NCBI GenBank assembly: GCA_963766365.1
Contig: CAVXZK010000009.1
Span: 62,001-126,000 of the forward strand
Direction of reading: 5' to 3'
Source of the DNA: JALORV01 sp963766365
GTDB taxonomy: Bacteria > Pseudomonadota > Gammaproteobacteria > Burkholderiales > Burkholderiaceae_F
Length of the DNA: 64,000 nt
Shown: positions 57,769 through 64,000 of the stretch, in pieces
Layout of the letters: every line of letters begins with the position of its first letter
How positions within the stretch are numbered: the first letter of the stretch is position 1
Notes under the pieces: generated by a model
Seen by the model: the letters and a program-made list of their open reading frames with translations, nothing else
What the model was told of the DNA's origin: nothing
The model's database searches: none
Position numbers and translations under genes: made by a program

Positions 57769-59805
57769 ATGCCTACCATCGACAATCCCCTCCTCGACTT
57801 CAGTGGCCTGACCCGCTTCGACCACATCCGGCCCGAGCACGTGACGCCGGCGATCGAGGTCCTGCTCGACGGAGCGCGTGCTGCGGTGACACAGGCTTCC
57901 CGCACCGAGGTACCGGCGACCTGGGACACGGTTGTGGAGCCGCTGGACGAAGCGACCGACCGGCTGTCGCGCGCGTGGGGCGCGGTCGCGCACATGAACG
58001 CGGTGGTCGACACCCCGGAGCTGCGTGCCGAGTACAACGCCAATCTGCCGCGCATCACGGTGTTCTGGACCGAGCTCTCGCAGAACGAAGCGCTGTATGC
58101 CCGCTTCAAGGCGCTCGCGGCCGCTGCCGACTTTGCGCAGTGGCCGGCGGCGCGCCGCAAACTTGTCGAGAACGAACTGCGCGATTTCAGGCTCGGCGGG
58201 GCCGAGCTCAACGCGGCGGACAAGCAGCGGTTCAAGGCCGTGCGCGAACGGGAATCACAGGTGTCGACACGCTTCGCCGAAAACATACTGGACGCGACGA
58301 ATGCGTTTGCGCTGTTCCTTGGCGACGCGTCGCCGCTGTCCGGTGTGCCGGACGACGCGGTCCAGATGTTCCAGGAGGCGGCGGCCGCTGACGGGCGAAC
58401 CGGCTACAAGCTGACGCTGCAGTACCCCAGCTACTCGGCGGTCATGGACTACGCAGACGACCGCGCGCTGCGCGAAAAGCTCTATCGCGCCTATGTGACC
58501 CGCGCCTCCGAGTTCGGCAACCCGGACTGGAACAACGGCCCGCTGCTGGTCGAGCTGATCCGGCTGCGGCAGGACAATGCGAGCCTGCTGGGGTATCCGG
58601 CCTTCGCCCACGTGTCGCTGGTACCCAAGATGGCCGAATCACCCGATGCGGTGCTGAAGTTCCTGCGTGAACTCGGCACGCGGGCGCGGCCCTATGCCGA
58701 GCGCGATGTCGACGAGCTGCGCCGATTCGCGGCCGAGAATCTCGGTATCGCAGAGCTGATGCCGTGGGACTTCAGCTTCGCGAGCGAAAAGTTGCGCGAG
58801 GCGCGTTACGCCTACTCGGACCAGGAACTGAAGCTCTACTTCACCGAGCCGCACGTCCTGGGTGGGCTGTTCAAGGTCATCGAGACACTGTTCGGCGTCG
58901 CGATCCGCGAGGAAGCGGCACCCACCTGGCATCCGGACGTGCGCTTCTTCCGCATCGAAAGCCAGGGCGGCGACCTGGTGGGCCAGTTCTACCTGGACCT
59001 GTATGCCCGCGACAACAAGCAGGGCGGTGCCTGGCAGGACGATGCGCGCAGCCGCCGCGGCCGCCGCCTGGGGCTGTCGTCGCCCGTTTCCTACCTCACC
59101 TGCAACTTTTCGCGTCCGGTGGGGGGACGGCCGGCGACGTTCCGCCACGACGAAGTGCTGACGCTGTTTCACGAGTTCGGCCACGGGCTCCATCACATGT
59201 TGACGCGCGTTGACGAGCCGTCGGTATCCGGCATCCACGGCGTCGAATGGGACGCGGTCGAACTGCCCAGCCAGTTCATGGAGAACTTCGCCTGGGAGTG
59301 GGAGGTCCTGCAGCTGCTGACCGGCCATGTGGAGAGCGGTGAGAAGCTGCCACGCGCGCTTTTCGACCGCATGATCGCCGCCCGAAACTTCCAGACCGGC
59401 TACTACACGGTGCGGCAACTCGAGTTCTCGTTGTTCGACATGCTGCTGCACAGCCGACCCGCGCCGGAGACCGAGCAGCAGGTCCTGGCGCTGCTCGGGG
59501 AGGTCCGCCGCGAGGTAGCGGTCTTCTTCCCGCCCGAATACAACCGTTTTCCGCACTCTTTCTCGCACATCTTCGCCGGCGGCTACGCGGCAGGCTATTA
59601 CAGCTACAAGTGGGCCGAAGTGCTGTCGGCCGATGCGTATGCGGCGTTCGAGGAGGAAGGCGTGCTGAACCCGGCCACCGGCCAGCGGTTCCGCGACGAA
59701 GTCCTCGCCGTCGGCGGGAGCCGCCCGGCGATGCAATCGTTCATCGCCTTCCGTGGCCGCAAGCCGACCATCGACGCCCTGTTGAGGCATCACGGCATGA
59801 CTTAG
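57769..59805 (+). CDS. prlC: oligopeptidase A (M3 family metallopeptidase)
   Basis: A 678-residue M3 thimet-type peptidase (E. coli OpdA/PrlC 680). The zinc motif HEFGHGLHH is at residues 468-476, with the downstream Glu in GVEWDAVELPSQFMEN. The family's C-terminal FSHIFAGGYAAGYYSYKWAE substrate-binding stretch with Tyr residues is present. It degrades short peptides in the cytoplasm, including signal-peptide fragments. It follows folD by 49 nt. Confidence 0.95.
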   Translation: MPTIDNPLLDFSGLTRFDHIRPEHVTPAIEVLLDGARAAVTQASRTEVPATWDTVVEPLDEATDRLSRAWGAVAHMNAVVDTPELRAEYNANLPRITVFWTELSQNEALYARFKALAAAADFAQWPAARRKLVENELRDFRLGGAELNAADKQRFKAVRERESQVSTRFAENILDATNAFALFLGDASPLSGVPDDAVQMFQEAAAADGRTGYKLTLQYPSYSAVMDYADDRALREKLYRAYVTRASEFGNPDWNNGPLLVELIRLRQDNASLLGYPAFAHVSLVPKMAESPDAVLKFLRELGTRARPYAERDVDELRRFAAENLGIAELMPWDFSFASEKLREARYAYSDQELKLYFTEPHVLGGLFKVIETLFGVAIREEAAPTWHPDVRFFRIESQGGDLVGQFYLDLYARDNKQGGAWQDDARSRRGRRLGLSSPVSYLTCNFSRPVGGRPATFRHDEVLTLFHEFGHGLHHMLTRVDEPSVSGIHGVEWDAVELPSQFMENFAWEWEVLQLLTGHVESGEKLPRALFDRMIAARNFQTGYYTVRQLEFSLFDMLLHSRPAPETEQQVLALLGEVRREVAVFFPPEYNRFPHSFSHIFAGGYAAGYYSYKWAEVLSADAYAAFEEEGVLNPATGQRFRDEVLAVGGSRPAMQSFIAFRGRKPTIDALLRHHGMT

Positions 59806-59816
59806 TCAGGAGAGCG

Positions 59817-60377
59817 ATGAAAAGCGGTGTGTGGTTGGCGTTGGCCCTGCTAGCGGTCGGGAGCGCAGCCGAGGCGCAGTACCGCTGGCGCGACGCTGAC
59901 GGGCAGATCAACTACGGGGACCAGCCGCCCTACGACGCCCGCGAACTGCAGCGCGTCGATAACCGCGGCCCCATGACTCCGAACGATCCGAACGCCGCCC
60001 TGCCATTCGAGTTGCGCCGCGCGATGGCGCGGCATCCCGCGGTGATGTACACCAGCAGTGACTGCGATCCGTGCGACAGCGCGCGGGTGTTTCTGCGCCA
60101 GCGCGGCATCCCGTACTCGGAACGAACTGTCGACGGTGCGGACGACATTGAAACGCTGCGCCGCCTGACCGGCAGCGACAAGGTGCCGGTGCTGATGCTC
60201 GGCAAGGCTCCCCTAACCGGATTCAGCGCGCCTGAATGGGCCCGCGGCCTGGGGGCGGCCGGATATCCGGCCGAGTCACGACTGCCCCCCGGCTACACCG
60301 GCGAGGCGCCCCAGCCCCTGGTTCCGCGAGCCAGCGGACCTGCGAACCTGGTCGGGCCCGCGGCGCGCGCCCGCTGA
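59817..60377 (+). CDS. exported DUF4124 plus glutaredoxin-like protein, paralogue 1
   Basis: A 186-residue protein with a signal peptide (residues 1-20), then a DUF4124 motif (YRWRDADGQINYGDQPP). A glutaredoxin/thioredoxin-like domain starts near residue 75 (VMYTSSDCDPCDSARVFLRQ) with a C-x2-C site in SDCDPCD and the cis-Pro DKVPVLMLG. It probably acts as a periplasmic thiol-disulfide protein; DUF4124 is an uncharacterised envelope module. It follows prlC by 11 nt, and the next gene is a paralogue. Confidence 0.82.
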   Translation: MKSGVWLALALLAVGSAAEAQYRWRDADGQINYGDQPPYDARELQRVDNRGPMTPNDPNAALPFELRRAMARHPAVMYTSSDCDPCDSARVFLRQRGIPYSERTVDGADDIETLRRLTGSDKVPVLMLGKAPLTGFSAPEWARGLGAAGYPAESRLPPGYTGEAPQPLVPRASGPANLVGPAARAR

Positions 60378-60404
60378 ACTCCACGCAACGAGGATTTGCC
60401 GATC

Positions 60405-60977
60405 ATGTTCCTCACGTCCCTTACGGCCAGCATCTTCGTTCTCGCGATGCAGGCCGCGCCCGGCGCCGAAGTCGGCGCGCCGACTGCAAACTCGCCCAAG
60501 GTGACCTGGCGCTGGACCGACTACCGCGGCCAGATCAACTACGGCGACCGACCGCCTCCGGATGCGCAGAACCTGCTGCGCATCGACCTGTCGATGATCG
60601 GCGAGCAGACACAGTCGCTGCTGCCCTACCAGGTGCGGCGAGCCGCTTCCAACTTTCCGGTGATGCTGTTCACGGCGAAGAACTGCCTGCCTTGCGGCCC
60701 CGCGCGCGACTTCCTGAACAAACGCGGCATTCCCTTCGCAGAGCGCACCATCGAGTCGGGTGACGACGCGATGGAACTGAAGCGCCTGACCAACGCTGAA
60801 GGCGTCCCTGTCCTGACGCTCGGGGCCAAGCCGCTGCTCGCATTCAACCCGGACGACTGGCACGACGGGCTGGACGCCACCGGCTATCCGCGCACCTCGA
60901 TGCTGCCGGTCAGCTTCAAACAGGAACCGGCCCGCCCGCTGACGCAGAAAGCCAAGCCACCGCCCGCGGCACAATAG
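60405..60977 (+). CDS. exported DUF4124 plus glutaredoxin-like protein, paralogue 2
   Basis: A 190-residue paralogue of the preceding protein with the same order: short N-terminal hydrophobic signal (about 1-18), DUF4124 motif (WRWTDYRGQINYGDRPP), and a glutaredoxin-like domain with LFTAKNCLPCGPARDFLNKR (C-x2-C), VPVLTLG. I chose ATG 60405, spaced well from GAGGA; a TTG 9 bp upstream is too close to it. The tandem duplication, 27 nt apart, suggests division of labour between partners. Confidence 0.82.
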   Translation: MFLTSLTASIFVLAMQAAPGAEVGAPTANSPKVTWRWTDYRGQINYGDRPPPDAQNLLRIDLSMIGEQTQSLLPYQVRRAASNFPVMLFTAKNCLPCGPARDFLNKRGIPFAERTIESGDDAMELKRLTNAEGVPVLTLGAKPLLAFNPDDWHDGLDATGYPRTSMLPVSFKQEPARPLTQKAKPPPAAQ

Positions 60978-60981
60978 CGGG

Positions 60982-61767
60982 ATGCCGCTCACGCTCGCCA
61001 CCTGGAACGTCAACTCCCTCAAGGTCAGGCTCCCGCACCTGCTCGACTGGCTCGCGACGCATCGCGTCGACATCGTCTGCCTGCAGGAAACCAAGCTCGT
61101 CGACGAGAATTTTCCGGTGACTGCACTCGCAGAGGCCGGGTACTCGGGCGTTTTTGCCGGGCAGAAGACCTACAACGGCGTCGCGCTGCTGACACGCAAT
61201 GACACAGTGGCTCCGACCAGCGATGTCGTCGTTGCATTGCCGGAATTCGAGGACGTGCAGAAGCGCATCATCGCCGGCACCGTCGGTCGGCTGCGCGTTA
61301 TCTGCGCGTACTTTCCGAACGGCCAGAGCGTCGGTAGCGAGAAATACGACTACAAGCTGCGCTGGATCGCGGCGCTCGCCGCCTGGCTGCGGCACGAGCT
61401 TGCGCGTCATCCGCAACTGGCGCTTGCCGGCGACTTCAACATTGCTCCCGAGGACCGCGACGTCCACGATCCCAAGGCGTGGGAGGGCCAGGTTCTCTTC
61501 TCCGAGCCGGAAAAGCAGGCCTTCCGCGATCTGCTCGCCCTCGGCCTTGTCGACAGCTTCCGGCTGTTCGACCAGCCCGAGCGCAGCTACACATGGTGGG
61601 ATTACCGCATGCTCGCGTTCCGCCGCAAGATGGGACTGCGCATCGACCACGTGCTGCTTTCCAAGGCGCTGGCCTCGCACTGCACCGCCTGCACGATCGA
61701 TGTCGAGCCGCGGCGCCGTGAGCAGCCCAGCGACCACGCTCCGGTGATCGCGACGCTCACGCTGTAG
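60982..61767 (+). CDS. xth: exodeoxyribonuclease III / AP endonuclease
   Basis: A 261-residue ExoIII-family enzyme for base-excision repair. Motifs: LATWNVNSLKVRLP with the metal-site Asn, VCLQETKL (Glu), GDFNIAPEDRDVHDP (Asp, Asn), YTWWDYRMLAFRRKMGLRID and the C-terminal SDHAPVIATL (Asp-His). Length fits E. coli Xth (268). It starts 4 nt after the preceding stop and is followed 5 nt later by the GNAT gene. Confidence 0.96.
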   Translation: MPLTLATWNVNSLKVRLPHLLDWLATHRVDIVCLQETKLVDENFPVTALAEAGYSGVFAGQKTYNGVALLTRNDTVAPTSDVVVALPEFEDVQKRIIAGTVGRLRVICAYFPNGQSVGSEKYDYKLRWIAALAAWLRHELARHPQLALAGDFNIAPEDRDVHDPKAWEGQVLFSEPEKQAFRDLLALGLVDSFRLFDQPERSYTWWDYRMLAFRRKMGLRIDHVLLSKALASHCTACTIDVEPRRREQPSDHAPVIATLTL

Positions 61768-61772
61768 CCCGC

Positions 61773-62279
61773 ATGGCCGCGCCATCCATCGTCATTCGCC
61801 GTATCGAAGGCGGCGACTGGATCGACGTGTGGACCATTTTGCGCGACACGTTCGAGCGCGGTGACACCTACGCCTTCGCGCCAGGCAGCAGCGAGGCAGG
61901 GATCCGGAGGGCCTGGGTCGAGGTCCCCGCCGCCACCTACGTCGCCTGCGCGCCGGAGGGCCGCGTGCTGGGCACCTACTACATTAAGCCCAACCAGCCG
62001 GGACTCGGCGCACATGTGTGCAATTGCGGGTACGTCGTCGCCGCGGACGCGCACGGCCACGGCATCGCGACGGCCATGTGCGAGCACTCCCAGAAGGAAG
62101 CGCGCGCTATGGGCTTTCGCGCCATGCAATTCAACCTCGTCGTCTCAACCAACGAGCGCGCGGTCCGACTGTGGAAGCGGCTCGGCTTCGCCTTGGCCGG
62201 CGCTCTGCCTGGAGCCTTCCGCCATGTCGAGCTGGGCTACGTCGATGCATTCGTCATGTACAAGACTCTCGACGATTAG
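61773..62279 (+). CDS. GNAT family N-acetyltransferase
   Basis: A 168-residue single-domain GNAT. The acetyl-CoA pyrophosphate-binding stretch is VVAADAHGHGIATAMCEHSQ, followed by QFNLVVSTNERAVRLWKRLGF, the usual motif B. The substrate is unknown; similar small proteins acetylate amino acids, antibiotics or protein termini. It is the last gene of the long plus-strand run from the sensor kinase. Confidence 0.9.
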   Translation: MAAPSIVIRRIEGGDWIDVWTILRDTFERGDTYAFAPGSSEAGIRRAWVEVPAATYVACAPEGRVLGTYYIKPNQPGLGAHVCNCGYVVAADAHGHGIATAMCEHSQKEARAMGFRAMQFNLVVSTNERAVRLWKRLGFALAGALPGAFRHVELGYVDAFVMYKTLDD

Positions 62280-62628
62280 TGTTCTCGATAGGTCGGGTCG
62301 AGATCCGCACCAGCGCCAGATAGAAGCGGAACGGACCGAAACCCGGCCAATTGCTGTCGTCCCATCCTACCGTCGAACTTGCCTGGGAGCAGACGTGCTG
62401 GGCAAGGTCTACTTGGCAAACCCCTGGCATCTTCTGGCGATCCGCTCCGCTTGATCAGGTGTTTGAGTCGCAGCCAGGCTAGGCCGGGTCGGCTCTTTGC
62501 CTATCCTCCGGAGAAGTCGTCTGAACGATTGCTTGGCTTTGAAGTGCTGCCTTGCCGTAGCAAGCAGCCGCTCAAGCAACGTTTCAGACCGTGGCTGCAC
62601 ACGATCTGCCAACCTGGAGTGCCGCGAG
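62280..62628. other. 349-bp intergenic region without recognised gene
   Basis: The gap between two convergent genes. Six-frame inspection shows no start with a ribosome site and homology-like product. Composition looks slightly less GC-rich than the neighbouring genes. No T-tailed hairpin that would clearly terminate either gene is visible. Confidence 0.6.
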
Positions 62629-63804
62629 CTACTCTGAGTAAGGGGCTGCGCCGGACACCGGCGCGGCGTCGGCCAGGATGAAGAGCAGCACGTTGCCGGG
62701 CTCCGACGTGGCGTCGCTGCGCAGGCCACCGACAAGGCCGTTGACCGGGCTGGTGTACTCCGCCACCACTTCGCCGAAAGCGTTGCGCTGGATGGCCACC
62801 TTTTGTCCTGGCGTGACCTTGGCATTCAGTTTGACCAGCAATTCGATGAATCCACCGTGGGTGGTCAGCACGGGAACCGCACTCTTCCCGATGTAGACGT
62901 TGGCATCGACGGCGGTGCGTCCGATCGCACCGGGAACCACGCCGTAGTGCTTGAAGACGTTCATCGTGCCTTCGACGAAGAGCGGAATCATGTCGAGATC
63001 CAGCCGCCGCGCCACGCCGACCTCCGGCGTAAAGGCGGGAATGCCGGCATCGATGTAGGCGTTGTGCAGCACACCAGGGTAGGCCGGGTTGTCCCAGATC
63101 GCCGGAACGGGGTAGAGCATCATCATCGTCTTCACGTCCGGGATGCGCATGTCGCCGATGTGAAAGGCGGATACGTCCAGGCCGGTGGTCCCGGTATGGA
63201 AGTCGATGGCCAGGTCGGTATTGGGCTTGAGCAGCCGGTTGAACACCAGCCCGGCCTGGCGGCTGACGGCACCGACGCCGTTTTCGTTGCCGGGCCATTC
63301 GCGGTTCATGTCGGTCAGCTCGAAGCCGCGCCCGGAACTCGGCCAGCGGCGCTGCATGCTCTCCATCGCAGGGCGCGCGATGTCCAGCACCGCCATCACG
63401 GTGCCCGACATTTCCGCCGGGTTCAACTGGCCCATGACGGTTTGTACGGTGTGCACCGAACTCATCTCGTCACCGTGCACGCCGCTGGTCAGGGTCATGC
63501 GCTTGCCGGGCTTGGCCCCCTTGGCCACGATCACCGACACGTACCAGTGCTGTCCCGTCGACATCTGCACGCCCTGGAAGTACAGCAGGTGCTTCTTGCC
63601 GGGCTCCAGGTCTGCGGTGTTCAGGGAACTGACGACTTTCTTGCCATTGATCACATCCCCGGTGTAGACCGTGCTGATCTTGGCCGGGGTCGCAGGGGCG
63701 CTGGTTTGGGCTTGCGCCATGCCGACGCCGCTCAGTGCGAAGACGGTGATCAGCAGCGACTGCGTGAAACGTCGCCTACGGCTATCCAGAGGCACTCTCA
63801 ACAT
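62629..63804 (-). CDS. exported AstE/AspA-type (M14-like) zinc hydrolase
   Basis: A 391-residue protein with a signal peptide (SRRRRFTQSLLITVFALSG, cleavage after AQA). The zinc-dependent succinylglutamate desuccinylase/aspartoacylase fold follows, with ligands in TSGVHGDEMSS (His, Glu) and a third His in AIDFHTGTTG, and a DMNREWPG segment. The catalytic Glu probably lies in FTPEVG. A beta-rich C-domain follows (about 300-391). Cytoplasmic AstE acts in arginine breakdown; an exported form more likely acts on an external acyl-amino acid or peptide, or is an M14-type carboxypeptidase. ATG 63804 has ribosome site TGGGAGCG. The last 196 bp of the window upstream of it show no gene. Confidence 0.86.
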   Translation of the reverse strand: MLRVPLDSRRRRFTQSLLITVFALSGVGMAQAQTSAPATPAKISTVYTGDVINGKKVVSSLNTADLEPGKKHLLYFQGVQMSTGQHWYVSVIVAKGAKPGKRMTLTSGVHGDEMSSVHTVQTVMGQLNPAEMSGTVMAVLDIARPAMESMQRRWPSSGRGFELTDMNREWPGNENGVGAVSRQAGLVFNRLLKPNTDLAIDFHTGTTGLDVSAFHIGDMRIPDVKTMMMLYPVPAIWDNPAYPGVLHNAYIDAGIPAFTPEVGVARRLDLDMIPLFVEGTMNVFKHYGVVPGAIGRTAVDANVYIGKSAVPVLTTHGGFIELLVKLNAKVTPGQKVAIQRNAFGEVVAEYTSPVNGLVGGLRSDATSEPGNVLLFILADAAPVSGAAPYSE

Positions 63805-64000
63805 GATTCGCTCCCAGCTAAAGACGTGAAATTCCAAGAGCCTGACGGGCACATTCGCGGACAGTATCGGTTTAGTGGAAGCGGCTCTTTGCGATGAATC
63901 TAAGTGCAAGGGGTCTAGGGCTGCCGAGCGAGCGTCTGTCCGCTCTCAGGGGATGCTGAGAGACGGCTGTCGCGAATCGGCGAAGTCCACTTCAGGTCGC

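Noticed and set aside
62409..62825. Minus-strand frame reaching from the 62.3-62.6 kb gap into the zinc-hydrolase gene
   Set aside because: Its part inside the hydrolase gene is an alternative frame, and the part in the gap shows no recognisable family; I considered a transposase remnant but found no motif or terminal repeats.

Overview
The window is a GC-rich chromosomal segment, most likely from a betaproteobacterium (Burkholderiales/Nitrosomonadales-like). Pointers are a PhaR-type polyhydroxyalkanoate regulator, an aceE-aceF-lpdA pyruvate dehydrogenase cluster with lipoyl domains on both E2 and E3 and a sensor/response-regulator pair beside it, a proteasome-like gene of the type known from betaproteobacteria (BPH), and uvrC-pgsA followed by Gly, Cys and Leu tRNAs. 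I see no insertion sequence, prophage, CRISPR array or rRNA. Species cannot be named from the sequence alone.

Layout. 0-7.2 kb: the 5' part of an NfeD-type membrane protease, a small secreted protein, an ArsR-SRPBCC-SRPBCC-pirin operon behind a clear operator, a quinone oxidoreductase, a frameshifted acyl-CoA dehydrogenase, a YfcG-type GST and a DUF1178 protein. 7.2-10.1 kb: tRNA-Leu, -Cys and -Gly behind a consensus sigma-70 promoter, then pgsA and uvrC. 10.3-21.1 kb: an unusual efp, a repeat-rich periplasmic protein, ompR-envZ, a DUF4241 protein, ispF-ispD, mfd, serB and a cation diffusion facilitator. 21.1-29.3 kb: a YcbK-type protein, a thiolase, a large winged-helix/ATPase regulator divergent from a 55-residue membrane protein, and the operon phaR-rimO-GST-outer-membrane barrel. 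29.4-33.9 kb: an operon of beta-propeller, polysaccharide deacetylase, di-iron hydroxylase and CinA-like protein, and a divergent lipoprotein.

34.1-38.1 kb is the most distinctive region. An ECF sigma factor lacking the acidic region 2.2 motif is followed by a transmembrane Ser/Thr kinase with a TPR-like sensor half, then by a 57-residue single-pass membrane protein. Two 31-bp direct repeats with a conserved promoter-like layout (fixed 5' block, 11-nt spacer, fixed 3' block) sit exactly upstream of the kinase gene and of the small-protein gene. The small protein resembles the one at 25.9 kb next to the other large regulator. The sigma gene and the 3' end of the kinase gene carry frameshifts.

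38.2-48.4 kb: hrpA (frameshifted) divergent from argA-yggX, then rpiA with a DUF2459 protein, a G8-domain beta-helix protein and lpdA. 48.4-56.8 kb: the proteasome-like gene lies between aceF and lpdA; aceE is divergent from a PAS histidine kinase and FixJ-type regulator across a dyad-rich spacer. 56.9-63.8 kb: folD, oligopeptidase A, two paralogous DUF4124/glutaredoxin-like proteins, exonuclease III, a GNAT acetyltransferase, and a convergent secreted AstE/AspA-type zinc hydrolase.

Four loci (acyl-CoA dehydrogenase, kinase 3' end, sigma factor, hrpA) carry frame disruptions. Because hrpA is normally intact, residual indel errors of an assembly must be considered alongside real decay. Very long genes such as mfd, aceE and uvrC are intact. 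All statements of homology are from pattern recognition; no database search was run.
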